Shown one piece after another: positions 1 through 8,505 of a DNA stretch of 64,000 nt. Each line of letters begins with the position of its first letter. Positions within the stretch are counted from its first letter, which is position 1. The DNA comes from Kineosporia rhizophila (GTDB lineage Bacteria; Actinomycetota; Actinomycetes; Actinomycetales; Kineosporiaceae): the NCBI RefSeq assembly GCF_021277265.1, contig NZ_JAJSOH010000003.1, forward strand, positions 1-64,000, read 5' to 3'. The position numbers were made by a program, and so were the translations under genes. Below the pieces are notes generated by a model that saw only the letters and a program-made list of their open reading frames with translations, had not been told where the DNA came from and did not search any database.

Positions 1-2472
1 CGTAGCCCGGGGAGCGGTTGCCTTGGCTGCGGGGGCGGCGTCGGCTCGGGGGCTCTTGCCGCCCGCGGGTGCGTTTTTGCGTTCGGGCGTACCTGCCGAT
101 GCGTTCTTGGCGGTGACGGCCGGGGCAGTCTGGGACGTGGTGACTGCCGGGGTGTCCTGGCCCGTGGTGGTGGCCGGGGTGTTCTGGCCCGTGGTGGTGG
201 CCGGGGCGGTGTTCTGGCCCGCGGTGGTGGCCGGGGCGGTGTCCTGGCCCGTTGCGGCGGTGGCCGATGAGGCGCCGTACGACGTGGTGGCTGGCTCGCC
301 TGCGGCGGTGCCGGTGCCGGTGGTCGTGCCTGCGTCGGTGCCGGTGTCGGTGGTCGTCCCTGCGTCGGTGCCAGTACCCGTGCCGGTACCCGTGCCGGTG
401 TCGGTGGTCGTGCTTGCGCCTGTGCTGGTGCCCGTGCCCGTGCCCGTGCCCGTGCCCGTGCCCGTGCCCGTGCCCGTGCCCGTGCCCGTGCCCGTTCTGG
501 TGCCGGTGCTGGTGTCGGGTGAGCTCGGGATGGGCGCTTTCTCGGATACGACGTTGTCCGCCGAGGCCTCCCGCGGTCCCTGTTCGCCGGCCCCGGACGC
601 GCTCGGATCGGCAGCGTCTTCGGGTGTGGCGGTTACGGCGTTCGCGGGGGAGGCGCCCGCAGGAGACGCGAGTGTGCCCGCCGCGGGTGGCTCGGAGGCG
701 CTCGCTCCAGCAGTTGCCTGGGGTGAGCTTGTTCTGGTGGCCGACTTCGCGGCAGGGGCTTCGGGAGCGGCGTCGCCGTCCGGTGTGGCCTCGGGGGCGT
801 CGGTCTCTGGTGAAGTGGCTGCGCCCGAGACAGCAGTCTGCGTGCTGACTGGCTCGGCGTCGGAAGCCGGCGTTGCGTCTGCGTCGGGATCGCCGTCGGC
901 CTCCCCGGCCGCAGCAGCAGACTCGGGAACGTCCTTGGCAGAGGTGACTTCGGGCGCGGGGGCAGAACCGTCCGCGGCGGTGGCTGCAGAACTTGGCGCT
1001 GCGCTGGCCGGGGCATCACCGGTCGTGGCAGTGCCCGCTGAACTGGACTCAGCCCCGGCGTCCGGAGCATCCCCGTCGGCGATTCGTGAGCCCGCGTTCG
1101 ACGCGTCGTCCTGGGCCTGAGCGTTCGCATCAGCCGCAGCGCTCGCCTCGTCGGCGGTTCCGGGCGCATCCTCGGCGCGAGTGGTCTTTCGGACAGCCTC
1201 GCCCACCGCGGCGGCTGCCCCGATCACGGCACCCGCAACAGCTCCGGCCGGGCCGGACGAGGCAGGCTTCCCTTCCTTCCCACTCCCGGACTGCGCGCTC
1301 GCGTCACTGCCCGCTACAGACTCGTCGGACGAGCCGGTGTCGCGTTGTGCCCCGCTCCGGTCGGCTTCATCCTGGCCGACCGTGCTGATAGCGGCCTCAG
1401 CCTCAGCGACAGGGCTTGCGGCTTCCGGCGCGCCGGCCTGCTGCGCCACTTCTGGTGTCGCAGCCTCGTTCTCAACGGGCGGGGCGGCGGGGGCCTCGCT
1501 GACAACCGGGGTGCTCACACCGTCGGCGACGGTCTCACCCACGACGGGGGGCGCGGCGGCCGCGGTCTTACGGGCGGACTTGGTGGGCAGCCCGAGCATG
1601 GGCGGTACGACGCGGGCGCGGGCGCCGGCCTCGCGCAGCTCTGTGCGGGCCTGGCGCAGGAGCTGCCGGGTGGCCGCGGTGTCGGGGCGGGCGGCCACGT
1701 CTTTCTGCAGCATCTGCGCGATCACCCGGCCCAGCGGCCCGGCATTGCGCGGGGTGGGCGCGGGCTCGTTGACCACGGCGGTCAGGGTGAGCACGGCCGA
1801 CTGGCGGCGGAACGGGGGCATGCCCTCGGTCATCGCGTAGAGCGTGGCGCCCAGAGACCAGAGGTCGCACGAGAACGCCGGGCTCTCGCCGCGGGCGCGC
1901 TCGGGGGACATGTATCCCGGTGAGCCGACGAACATGCCGCTGTTGCTGAGCGTGGTCTCGTCGGTGATCCGGGCGATGCCGAAGTCGGTGAGCACCGCCC
2001 GGCCGCTGTCGGTGACGATGATGTTGCCCGGCTTTACGTCCCGGTGCAGGACCCCGGCGCGGTGCGCCGCCTCCAGCGCGTCGAGCAGGTCCAGGCCGAT
2101 GTCGACCGCCCGGGTGAGCGGGATCGGCTCCTCGTCCTTGATGATCTCCGACAGGTTGCGGCCGGTGAGCAGCTTCATGACGATCCACGGCCGGTCGTCG
2201 GCCTGGAACACGTCGTAGATGGTGACGGCCGAGGGATGGTCGATCCGGGCCGCGGCCCGGGCCTCGCGCAGCATCCACAGGTTCAGGTCGTCGCGCTGCT
2301 GCTGGTTGACGCCCGCGGCGGGCATCAGTTCCTTGATGGCGACGTCGCGGTGCAGGAGGACGTCGAAGCCCGTCCAGACCGCGCCCATGCCTCCGCGGCC
2401 GAGCAGGTCACCGATGCGGTATCGATCGGCCAGCAGTCTTCCGCCGGCCCGTTGGTGTCCGGACGTGGTCAT
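1..2472 (-). CDS. Serine/threonine protein kinase with long repetitive tail (C-terminus beyond left edge)
   Basis: Hanks-type kinase; the reading frame is open from the ATG at 2472 to base 1 (824 codons) without a stop, so the C-terminus is missing. Kinase domain is about residues 18-275: glycine loop GRGGMGAVW (25-33), VAIK lysine K47, HRDVKPGN (143-150), DFG (163-165) and GYMSPER (186-192), all intact, so an active enzyme is expected. From about residue 290 the protein is an Ala/Pro/Thr/Glu-rich low-complexity tail with Thr-Gly dipeptide and TTTGQ(N/D)TPA-type repeats near the window edge. An Ala/Gly/Val stretch near residues 407-425 (GAVAGAVIGAAAAVG) could be a weak membrane segment, but it is not convincing. 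The gene is divergent from the ChrB-like gene with a 175-base gap. Kinase identity is certain from motifs; substrate and topology are unknown. Confidence 0.93.
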   Translation of the reverse strand, partial: MTTSGHQRAGGRLLADRYRIGDLLGRGGMGAVWTGFDVLLHRDVAIKELMPAAGVNQQQRDDLNLWMLREARAAARIDHPSAVTIYDVFQADDRPWIVMKLLTGRNLSEIIKDEEPIPLTRAVDIGLDLLDALEAAHRAGVLHRDVKPGNIIVTDSGRAVLTDFGIARITDETTLSNSGMFVGSPGYMSPERARGESPAFSCDLWSLGATLYAMTEGMPPFRRQSAVLTLTAVVNEPAPTPRNAGPLGRVIAQMLQKDVAARPDTAATRQLLRQARTELREAGARARVVPPMLGLPTKSARKTAAAAPPVVGETVADGVSTPVVSEAPAAPPVENEAATPEVAQQAGAPEAASPVAEAEAAISTVGQDEADRSGAQRDTGSSDESVAGSDASAQSGSGKEGKPASSGPAGAVAGAVIGAAAAVGEAVRKTTRAEDAPGTADEASAAADANAQAQDDASNAGSRIADGDAPDAGAESSSAGTATTGDAPASAAPSSAATAADGSAPAPEVTSAKDVPESAAAAGEADGDPDADATPASDAEPVSTQTAVSGAATSPETDAPEATPDGDAAPEAPAAKSATRTSSPQATAGASASEPPAAGTLASPAGASPANAVTATPEDAADPSASGAGEQGPREASADNVVSEKAPIPSSPDTSTGTRTGTGTGTGTGTGTGTGTGTGTGTSTGASTTTDTGTGTGTGTGTDAGTTTDTGTDAGTTTGTGTAAGEPATTSYGASSATAATGQDTAPATTAGQNTAPATTTGQNTPATTTGQDTPAVTTSQTAPAVTAKNASAGTPERKNAPAGGKSPRADAAPAAKATAPRAT
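119..262 (-). repeat. In-frame tandem repeat coding TTTGQ(N/D)TPA units
   Basis: About five imperfect copies of a 27-33 base unit (starts near 119, 146, 173, 200 and 230), each containing a GGCCAG(A/G)ACACC-type core on the minus strand. They code Thr/Ala-rich TTTGQNTPA-like units in the kinase tail. All unit lengths are multiples of three, so gain or loss of copies would keep frame. Confidence 0.8.
428..493 (-). repeat. Hexanucleotide repeat, 11 perfect copies (Gly-Thr dipeptides)
   Basis: GTGCCC on the plus strand is repeated 11 times without interruption. On the minus strand it is read GGC ACG, giving (Gly-Thr)n in the kinase tail. Imperfect relatives of the unit extend to about 302. The unit is a multiple of three, so slippage would change tail length but not frame. 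Confidence 0.9.
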
Positions 2473-2620
2473 GACGCGGCACTCACCCCGCGCTCCTTCC
2501 GTCCGTTCGCCGAAGCCCGCTCGACCGCGGGCGAAGAACTCCCACCGGTCTTGTATCCGAGATCGGGTGAACGACACAAACCTGGCATGTACAAGGCCGG
2601 TTCGCCAAGTCGCCCAGGTG

Positions 2621-2640
2621 AATGTAACGGCTGCTACATT
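2621..2640 (+). promoter_or_regulatory. Palindromic operator candidate before the ChrB-like gene
   Basis: AATGTAACGGCTGCTACATT is an inverted repeat: 8-base arms AATGTA(A/G)C with one mismatch and a 4-base centre. It ends 7 bases before the GTG start at 2648. Its right half contains TACATT, placed as a -10 box would be for a leaderless or near-leaderless transcript. Binding protein not known; the ChrB-like protein or the nearby ArsR protein are the obvious candidates. Confidence 0.55.
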
Positions 2641-2647
2641 TACTGCT

Positions 2648-3196
2648 GTGACAGGCGACGTCCCATGGTTGATCCTGGTGGTCAGACTGCCCGCCGAGCC
2701 CTCCCGGCATCGGGTGGCGGTGTGGCGTGAGCTGCGCAAAGTCGGCGCGCTCTCGCTCGGTCAGGGCATCTGGGCCGCGCCCGACGTGCCGGTGTTCACG
2801 GCCGGGGTCGAACGCGCCCTGGCCCTCACCGAGCGCGCCGCCGGGGTGAGTGTGACGTTGCAGGCCGCTGGGCGCACGGCTGAGGACGCCGAGCGCTTCC
2901 AGCAGATGTTCACCGCCGAGCGCTCGGAGGAGTGGAAGGAGTTCCTGGCCGACTGCTTCAAGTTCGAGCAGGAGATCGCCAAGGAGATCCGGGTGGCCAA
3001 GTTCACCCTGGCCGAGCTCGAGGAGGAGGAGCAGAGCCTGGAGCGGCTGCGGCGCTGGCACCGCGACATCTCGGTGCGTGACGTGTTCGGTGCCCCGGCC
3101 GCCGACGAGGCGGCGGTCCGGCTGAAGCAGTGCGCCGAGGCCTGTGAGGACTACGCCGAGAAGGTGTTCGCAGCTCTGCACGGGAGTACCTCGTGA
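2648..3196 (+). CDS. ChrB N-terminal-domain protein (chromate-resistance regulator-like)
   Basis: 182 residues from GTG 2648. The start PWLILVVRLPAEPSRHRVAV and the following (W)RELRKVGAL...GIWAAPD match the ChrB N-terminal domain, a DNA-binding or regulatory module of chromate resistance loci. The second half is an acidic, probably helical stretch (KEFLADCFKFEQEIAKEIR) typical of that family. Full ChrB proteins are about 300 residues with an added C-terminal domain; here only the N-terminal part is present, as in the short actinobacterial versions. GTG was chosen because the family match begins four residues later and longer frames upstream read through the operator and into the kinase region. 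It overlaps the following MFS gene by GTGA, so the two are co-translated. Likely role: metal or oxyanion-responsive regulator of the exporter. Confidence 0.75.
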   Translation: MTGDVPWLILVVRLPAEPSRHRVAVWRELRKVGALSLGQGIWAAPDVPVFTAGVERALALTERAAGVSVTLQAAGRTAEDAERFQQMFTAERSEEWKEFLADCFKFEQEIAKEIRVAKFTLAELEEEEQSLERLRRWHRDISVRDVFGAPAADEAAVRLKQCAEACEDYAEKVFAALHGSTS

Positions 3197-4344
3197 ACCG
3201 GTCCATGTGGCCCTTGTACGCGGCCGGTTTCACCACGGCCTTCGGCGCCCACGGCATCGCCGCCAACCTGGGCGGTTTCTCCGACGACGCGGTGAACTCG
3301 CTGCTGGTGCTGGGCGCGCTGCTGGCCCTGTACGACGTGGCCGAGGTGGTGCTGAAACCGGTCTTCGGGGCCCTGTCGGACCGGATCGGCGCCAAGCCGG
3401 TGCTGCTGGGCGGGCTGGTGGCGTTCGCTGCGGCCTCGTCGGTCTACGTGGTCGCCGACAGCCAGGCGTGGCTGTGGGTGGCCCGCCTCGGGCAGGGGGC
3501 TGCGGCCTCGGCCTTCTCGCCCTCCGCCTCGGCCCTGGTGGCGCTGATCAACCCGGCGGCCAAGCGCGGGCGGGCTTTCGGCAGCTACGGCTTTTACAAG
3601 TCCATCGGCTACACCCTCGGCCCGCTGCTCGGTGGGGTGCTGGTCTGGGCCGGCGGTCTACGGCTGCTCTTCGCCGTGATGGCCCTGTGCGGCGCCGTCG
3701 TCGCAGTCTGGGCCTGGCGGGCGGTGCCCGACATCAAGCCGCTGCCCCGTCGTCGTCAGACCCTCGCCGACCTGGCCCGTCGCCTTTCCGACCGCGCCTT
3801 CCTCGGCCCCACGGCCTCGCTGGCCGCTGCTACGGCCGCGCTTTCGGCGGGGGTCGGCTTCTTACCGGTGTCCGGCGCAGCCGCCGGTCTGGGCACGATC
3901 GCGACCGGCGCGGCGGTGTCGGTATTGGCGGCCACAGCGGCAGTGGTCCAACCAAGGACGGGTCGGCTCCTCGACGAGGGGCGCCTCACCGTTCGTCTGG
4001 GGTTGCTTACGGGGCTGTTCGTCGCGGCCGCAGGCCTGGCGTTCGCCATGGTGCCGGGCCTGGCCGGCGTGCTGATCGCCGCCGCGCTGATCGGCGCGGG
4101 CACCGGCATGGTGACGCCGCTCGGCTTCGCCGCCCTGGCCGCGTCCACCCCGGAAGAGCGCATGGGCCAGACCATGGGCTCGGCCGAACTGGGACGCGAA
4201 CTTGGAGACGCCGGTGGGCCCCTTCTCGTGGCCGGTGTCGCGGCCGCTTCGGCTCTGGTTTACGGCTACGCGGCTCTGGCCGTGATCCTGGCCGCGGGCG
4301 CGCTGATCGCCCTGGTCGGCGGCCGGCAGAGGACCAGTGCCTGA
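3193..4344 (+). CDS. MFS transporter (probable efflux)
   Basis: 383 residues starting at GTG 3193, overlapping the previous stop by four bases. It is rich in hydrophobic helices, about 11-12 predicted, and carries the MFS loop motif GALSDRIGAKPVLL between helices 2 and 3. A second family cue is the stretch RGRAFGSYGFYKSIGYTLGP. Typical MFS length. Coupling to a ChrB-like gene and closeness to a CmtR-type regulator suggest export of a metal oxyanion or metal complex, but the substrate cannot be read from sequence. Confidence 0.85.
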   Translation: MNRSMWPLYAAGFTTAFGAHGIAANLGGFSDDAVNSLLVLGALLALYDVAEVVLKPVFGALSDRIGAKPVLLGGLVAFAAASSVYVVADSQAWLWVARLGQGAAASAFSPSASALVALINPAAKRGRAFGSYGFYKSIGYTLGPLLGGVLVWAGGLRLLFAVMALCGAVVAVWAWRAVPDIKPLPRRRQTLADLARRLSDRAFLGPTASLAAATAALSAGVGFLPVSGAAAGLGTIATGAAVSVLAATAAVVQPRTGRLLDEGRLTVRLGLLTGLFVAAAGLAFAMVPGLAGVLIAAALIGAGTGMVTPLGFAALAASTPEERMGQTMGSAELGRELGDAGGPLLVAGVAAASALVYGYAALAVILAAGALIALVGGRQRTSA

Positions 4345-4356
4345 CAGTTCAGCCTT

Positions 4357-4370
4357 TGCTGTATTCAGCA
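4357..4370 (+). promoter_or_regulatory. Operator/promoter candidate of the ArsR gene
   Basis: TGCTGTATTCAGCA is an inverted repeat with perfect 5-base arms and a TATT centre, in the 46-base gap between the MFS stop and the ArsR start. This is where an autoregulated ArsR/SmtB repressor would bind. A further GCTGTA copy lies at 4374-4379. Confidence 0.4.
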
Positions 4371-4390
4371 TTCGCTGTAGCGTTGGCCGG

Positions 4391-4720
4391 GTGGAGACGC
4401 TTACGCACGGCCAGGTCCTCGCCCGCTTCGGTCACGCCCTGTCCGACCCGACGCGTGCGAAACTCCTCCTGGCCCTGCGTGAGAAACCCGGCTACCCGGG
4501 CGAACTCGCCGACGCTCTCGGCGTCACCCGGCAGAACCTGTCCAACCATCTGGCCTGTCTGCGCGGCTGCGGCCTGGTGGTCGCGGTGCCCGACGGCCGG
4601 CGCACGCGCTACGAACTGGCCGACGGGCGCATCGGTCACGCCCTGGGCGACCTGCTCGGCCTGGTGCTCGCGGTCGATCCGGCGGCCTGCCCCAGCTCTG
4701 ACGAGGAGGGCTGCTGCTGA
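4391..4720 (+). CDS. ArsR/SmtB-family metal sensor, CmtR-like
   Basis: 109 residues from GTG 4391. Winged-helix repressor: LSDPTRAKLLLAL, then recognition helix VTRQNLSNHLACLRGCG, then wing DGRRTRYEL. The Cys-x3-Cys in ACLRGCGLV matches the metal-binding pair of mycobacterial CmtR (Cd/Pb sensor), and the C-terminus adds Cys in AACPS and EEGCC, equivalent to CmtR's third cysteine. No clear ribosome-binding site precedes GTG 4391; a longer start at GTG 4337 would overlap the MFS gene and has no domain support, so a leaderless start is plausible. It overlaps the CDF gene (TGATG). Inferred: represses itself and the transporter until Cd, Pb or a similar soft metal binds. Confidence 0.85.
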   Translation: METLTHGQVLARFGHALSDPTRAKLLLALREKPGYPGELADALGVTRQNLSNHLACLRGCGLVVAVPDGRRTRYELADGRIGHALGDLLGLVLAVDPAACPSSDEEGCC

Positions 4721-5385
4721 TGACCAGTCTGACCCTGGGCCCTTCCCCGGCCGAAAAGGCCCGGCTCACACGAAGAGTGCGCCTGCTGGTGGCGGCCACC
4801 ATCACCTACAACGTGATCGAGGCCGTCGTCGCCATCACGGCCGGTGCGCTCGCCTCGTCCACGGCCCTGATCGCGTTCGGGCTGGACTCGGTGATCGAGG
4901 TCTCGTCCGCCGCCGCCGTCGCCTGGCAGTTCTCCGCCAGCGACCCGGAATCCCGAGAGCGCACCGCCTTACGCCTGATCGCACTGTCGTTCTTCGCGCT
5001 CGCCGCCTACATCAGCTTCGAGTCGGTGCGCACCCTGACCGCCGGATCCGAGGCCGAACACTCCACGCCCGGCCTGATCCTGGCCGCCTTGTCGCTGGTG
5101 GTCATGCCGTTCCTGTCGTCGGCCCAGCGCCGGGCCGGCCGGGCCCTGGGCTCCCGCAGCGCCGTGGCCGACTCCAAGCAGACCCTGCTGTGCACCTACC
5201 TCTCCGCGGTGCTCCTGGCCGGCCTGGCCGTGAACAGCCTGTTCGGCTGGTCGTGGGCCGACCCGGTCGCAGCTCTGGTGATCGCCCTGGTGGCGCTGAA
5301 GGAGGGCCGCGACGCCTGGCGCGGCGATGCCTGCTGTGTCCCGGTGGCCACCACCACCGAAGGCGACTGCGCCTGCTGTCGGTGA
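4720..5385 (+). CDS. Short cation-efflux (CDF-like) membrane protein
   Basis: 221 residues, about six membrane helices. The helix-2 region ALIAFGLDSVIEVSSAAAVA matches CDF-type transporters (GxxDSxIE), with the acidic residues that line the metal path. The usual cytoplasmic C-terminal domain of CDF proteins is absent; instead the protein ends in a cysteine-rich tail (ACCVPVATTTEGDCACCR). The start codon overlaps the ArsR stop. Inferred role: efflux of a soft metal sensed by the CmtR-like protein; Cys tail may bind the metal. Good family confidence, substrate inferred. Confidence 0.8.
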   Translation: MTSLTLGPSPAEKARLTRRVRLLVAATITYNVIEAVVAITAGALASSTALIAFGLDSVIEVSSAAAVAWQFSASDPESRERTALRLIALSFFALAAYISFESVRTLTAGSEAEHSTPGLILAALSLVVMPFLSSAQRRAGRALGSRSAVADSKQTLLCTYLSAVLLAGLAVNSLFGWSWADPVAALVIALVALKEGRDAWRGDACCVPVATTTEGDCACCR

Positions 5386-5504
5386 CCAGAAACGTCCTAA
5401 AACAATAGGGAGCCGGTTGGATCCGGGTGTTGGGCGCCGCCAGCACGGTCGAGATCGGGGCATGGGCAAATTCGGGCTCGCGACCACCCGCGGCGTAGCG
5501 ATGC

Positions 5505-5510
5505 AATAAT
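5505..5510 (+). promoter_or_regulatory. -10-like AATAAT immediately before ATG 5517
   Basis: AATAAT ends 6 bases before the ATG of the beta-propeller gene in an otherwise GC-rich gap. No ribosome-binding site is visible, which fits a leaderless transcript. No good -35 was found. Confidence 0.35.
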
Positions 5511-5516
5511 GGAACG

Positions 5517-6524
5517 ATGACGGGCGCGCCAGGTGATGTGTTGTGGTCTCGGTGCCTGCACCAGTCCTCACGGGCCATGGCAGTGTCGGAGGGCTCTGTT
5601 CTTGTGGCGGAACGCAACTCGCGCCTGCTCGGGCTGGATCCGCTCAGCGGAGAACCCCGGTGGGACGAGCGCGTCGAGGACTGCTGGGGTACCGCCGTCG
5701 TCGCGGGTGACCGTGGCCTCTATCTGAGCCAGGCCGGAGTGCTGCACTGTTTCGATCTGGCGACCGGGCAGCGGCTGTGGGCCACGCCCGGTCTGAGCTG
5801 GTGCTACCACGTCACGGTCAGCGCCGACGTGGTCTTCGTGGGCGGCTGGCGCGGATACCGGCCGTTGATGCGGTTGTCGCTCGTCAACGGCGATCGCCTG
5901 CCGCTCGACGAGACGCCGCTGGTGGACCTCGGGCCCCTGGCCTGGCCGCTGCCGCTCCGGTTGGGGCGACCTGGCCAGAATCAGGCAGTGCTGGTGGCCG
6001 GTACTGAACGATCCGTGCTGCTGATGATGGCCTCTTCCGGCACCGTCCTGGCCGAATGGTCTCTGCCGCAGCCCATCCGGATCCCGGATGGTGATGCAGC
6101 GTACGATGCCGGCCCCGGCGGCCGGATCGCGTTCCTCAGCGGCCCTAGGACAGTGATGGTGCTCGACCCGGTGCACGGAGCGCAGGTGCTCTGGCAGCAC
6201 ACCCGGGATGTTCGGGCGGTCCCGCCGTTGCTCGCCGACCGAACCCTGTGGCTGTTCGACAGCGCCGGGATCGCCGTCGTCGACCTGGACCGCGGACTCG
6301 TCGCTGCGGTCAGGACCCACTCGTACGGGGCTCTCACCGCCGCGACCCGGGCCGGCGGCCGGGCCTGGTTCGCCTTCGCCGACGGTTCACTGATGGTGGT
6401 CGACCGCTCCGGCAGCCACACCATGGTCCCGCGGCTCCTGCCCCGCATCGATCGAATGGCCGCCGGAGAAGGTGGTTTGATCCATGCCATCGCCAAGGGA
6501 CACCTCGTAGCGTTCCGTCAGTAA
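5517..6524 (+). CDS. PQQ-like beta-propeller repeat protein
   Basis: 335 residues, no signal peptide or membrane segment, so probably cytoplasmic. Repeated blade motifs such as LLGLDPLSGEPRW, LHCFDLATGQRLWA and VMVLDPVHGAQVLW are typical PQQ-type/BamB-like propeller repeats (strand, D-x-x-T/S-G, strand ending in W). No residues suggest an actual PQQ enzyme. Function unknown; such proteins are usually interaction scaffolds. It stops 9 bases before the convergent aminotransferase stop. Confidence 0.75.
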   Translation: MTGAPGDVLWSRCLHQSSRAMAVSEGSVLVAERNSRLLGLDPLSGEPRWDERVEDCWGTAVVAGDRGLYLSQAGVLHCFDLATGQRLWATPGLSWCYHVTVSADVVFVGGWRGYRPLMRLSLVNGDRLPLDETPLVDLGPLAWPLPLRLGRPGQNQAVLVAGTERSVLLMMASSGTVLAEWSLPQPIRIPDGDAAYDAGPGGRIAFLSGPRTVMVLDPVHGAQVLWQHTRDVRAVPPLLADRTLWLFDSAGIAVVDLDRGLVAAVRTHSYGALTAATRAGGRAWFAFADGSLMVVDRSGSHTMVPRLLPRIDRMAAGEGGLIHAIAKGHLVAFRQ

Positions 6525-6533
6525 CAGGAGAAG

Positions 6534-7634
6534 TCAGTTCCTGAGCAGACGGCAGACCTCTTCGATCGCCGCCGCCCTGGTGGTGGCGTGCACGCTCAGC
6601 CGGATCCGGTCGGAGCCGTGGGCCGTAGCCGTGAAACCTTCCTGCGCGAGCCGATCCCGCACCGAAGCCGCCTGATCCACCCGGGCCACAACGATTCCCG
6701 CCCGGTTCTCCTCATCACGAGGTGAAAGCACCTCCACATCAGCCGACCTCAGGCCGGACGTGAGAAGGCTCGCGGACTCGGCCACCTGTTTGGCCACGGC
6801 CGGGGCCCCGGCCGACTCGAGCAGTTCCAGCGCCGCCCACAGAGCCGCGGAGGTGAAGGGCGAGGCGTAGGTGACCGAGAGCTGGCTCGCGCCGCCCGCA
6901 GGAGTGTGTGGCTGACCGTCGTAGTCACCCGGATCCGAAACCCCGGTCCAGCCGCCCAGAATCGGCTCGAGCTGGTCGACCGCACGTTCCGAGAGCGCCA
7001 TGAAACCGGCACCCCAGCCCGCCCGCAGCCACTTCTGCCCGCCGACCACCACCGCGTCGGCCAGCTGCCAGTCCTGATCCAGCACGCCGAAGCCCTGGAT
7101 GCCGTCCACGATCAGCAGACGCTCCCCGATCACGTCGCGCAGCGCGGCCAGATCAGCGCGGTAGCCGGTGCGGAAATCGACCGCGCTGACCGCAACCGCC
7201 GTGGTGGACGGGGTGATTGCCTCAGCGACAGCGTTGGCGGTCATGCGCACCGGAACGTCGGGGCGCTCGCGGGTGACGTGGCGCACCGTGAGCAGCCCCG
7301 CCTCCTGCGCGTGCCACCACGGGTAGAGGTTGGCCGGGAACTCGTCGCGGCTGACCAGCACGTCGGCCCCGCGCAGGCCGAAGGCGATCTGCTGCAGCCC
7401 GGCCGAGGTGCTGGTGGTGAGCAGGCAGCCCGCCCGGTCGAAGCCGGTCAGCCGCGAGACCGCGGCCAGCGCCCGCTCGTCGTGGTCGTGCAGCCCCGCC
7501 GCGCCGCCGGCAGCCGCCTGCGCTGTTCCCGAGAGCGCCTCGACCACCGGCCGGGAAGGCGGCCCGTAGCTGGCGAAGTTGAAGTAGCCGGACGGTTCCT
7601 CGAACTGCTGGGTGTACTCGTCGAACCCGCTCAC
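6534..7634 (-). CDS. Aminotransferase class V family protein (PLP-dependent)
   Basis: 366 residues from GTG 7634, chosen because GAGGAG sits just upstream and family similarity starts at once ([18 protein letters not shown]). The PLP-binding Lys is in VVVGGQKWLRAGWGAGF; the upstream Asp is in LLIVDGIQGFG. It belongs to the fold-type I class V family (cysteine desulfurase / isopenicillin epimerase-like). The residues needed to choose desulfurase over aminotransferase are not clear, and no Cys loop is seen. It lies 35 bases after the TSUP exporter in the same direction, so a sulfur-linked role is possible but unproven. Confidence 0.8.
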   Translation of the reverse strand: MSGFDEYTQQFEEPSGYFNFASYGPPSRPVVEALSGTAQAAAGGAAGLHDHDERALAAVSRLTGFDRAGCLLTTSTSAGLQQIAFGLRGADVLVSRDEFPANLYPWWHAQEAGLLTVRHVTRERPDVPVRMTANAVAEAITPSTTAVAVSAVDFRTGYRADLAALRDVIGERLLIVDGIQGFGVLDQDWQLADAVVVGGQKWLRAGWGAGFMALSERAVDQLEPILGGWTGVSDPGDYDGQPHTPAGGASQLSVTYASPFTSAALWAALELLESAGAPAVAKQVAESASLLTSGLRSADVEVLSPRDEENRAGIVVARVDQAASVRDRLAQEGFTATAHGSDRIRLSVHATTRAAAIEEVCRLLRN

Positions 7635-7669
7635 ACATGCTCCTCGATAGCCGTTGCCCCCGGATTCTT

Positions 7670-8443
7670 TCACCGAAGCGCCACCGCGGCACCGGAGATC
7701 ACCAGCAGCACCAGGTAGGCCCAGGCGTGCACGGTGTCCGGCACCGGAACCCGGCGAAGGCGCAGCACGATCACCACCGGGATCGCCGAGACGAGCAGGC
7801 ACAGCGCGGCGACGACGTCGACGGAACCGACCAGAAGACGTCCGGAGTCGTCGGCAGCGGGGGTGGACAGGAGGGCGACGAGAGTGGCCGGCAGGGCAAT
7901 GGCGAACGTCAGGGGATTGGCCAGCGCCGTCGCATCAGCCATGGAAACGCCGGAGCGGCGCATGGCGGGGACGGTGAGAACGCTGCCCCCTACGCCGAGG
8001 AACGAGGCAACGGCGCCGATCGGGATACCTATGGACGGCGGTGCCTTACGGTCAGTGGGGGAGCTGGGGTGCACGAAGCCCGGGCGGAACAGGATGTCCA
8101 GCACCGTCAGGGCGATGTAGGCAACGAACGCCCACTTCAGCACGGTGCCGTTGACCAGCGGATTGGCCAGGGCCCCCAACGCGCCCCCGACCGCCAGACA
8201 CACCACCAGCGCCGGGCGGATGCGGGCCAGCAGCTCACGACGTGAAGACAGAGTGGCCACCAACGCGTTGACCAGCATGATCAGCAACGACGTCGACGTA
8301 GCCACCCCCAGCACCTCGGCCCCGTCACCGCCGTGCGCCCAGGCGATCACCGGCACAGCCACGAACCCGCCCCCGAAGCCGAACCAGACCGTGCTCACCC
8401 CGAGCAGCACGCCGACCGCCAGCAGGATCAGGTTCACCGTCAT
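7670..8443 (-). CDS. TSUP family (TauE/SafE) membrane permease
   Basis: 257 residues with about 7-8 hydrophobic helices. The two family repeats are visible: GVSTVWFGFGGGFVAVPVI near the N-terminus and GAVASFLGVGGSVLTVPAM in the second half. TSUP proteins move sulfite, sulfonates or other small organic anions. The gene precedes the class V aminotransferase, probably in one transcript. Confidence 0.85.
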   Translation of the reverse strand: MTVNLILLAVGVLLGVSTVWFGFGGGFVAVPVIAWAHGGDGAEVLGVATSTSLLIMLVNALVATLSSRRELLARIRPALVVCLAVGGALGALANPLVNGTVLKWAFVAYIALTVLDILFRPGFVHPSSPTDRKAPPSIGIPIGAVASFLGVGGSVLTVPAMRRSGVSMADATALANPLTFAIALPATLVALLSTPAADDSGRLLVGSVDVVAALCLLVSAIPVVIVLRLRRVPVPDTVHAWAYLVLLVISGAAVALR

Positions 8444-8505
8444 GGTGAAGACCCAACCGCCAATGAAGGACGCCGTCGAGCCCGCCGGCCGCTCGGGGCA
8501 GGGGG

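Noticed and set aside
428..493. CRISPR-like or satellite array
   Set aside because: Six-base units without spacers, in frame inside a coding region.
23..1120. Plus-strand frame with Val-Pro-Val-Pro repeats
   Set aside because: It is the antisense of the repetitive kinase tail; the minus-strand frame is continuous with an intact kinase domain.
3144..5408. 754-residue plus-strand frame across MFS, ArsR and CDF genes
   Set aside because: Shifted frame of three well-supported overlapping genes; Arg/Gly/Ala-rich with no motif.
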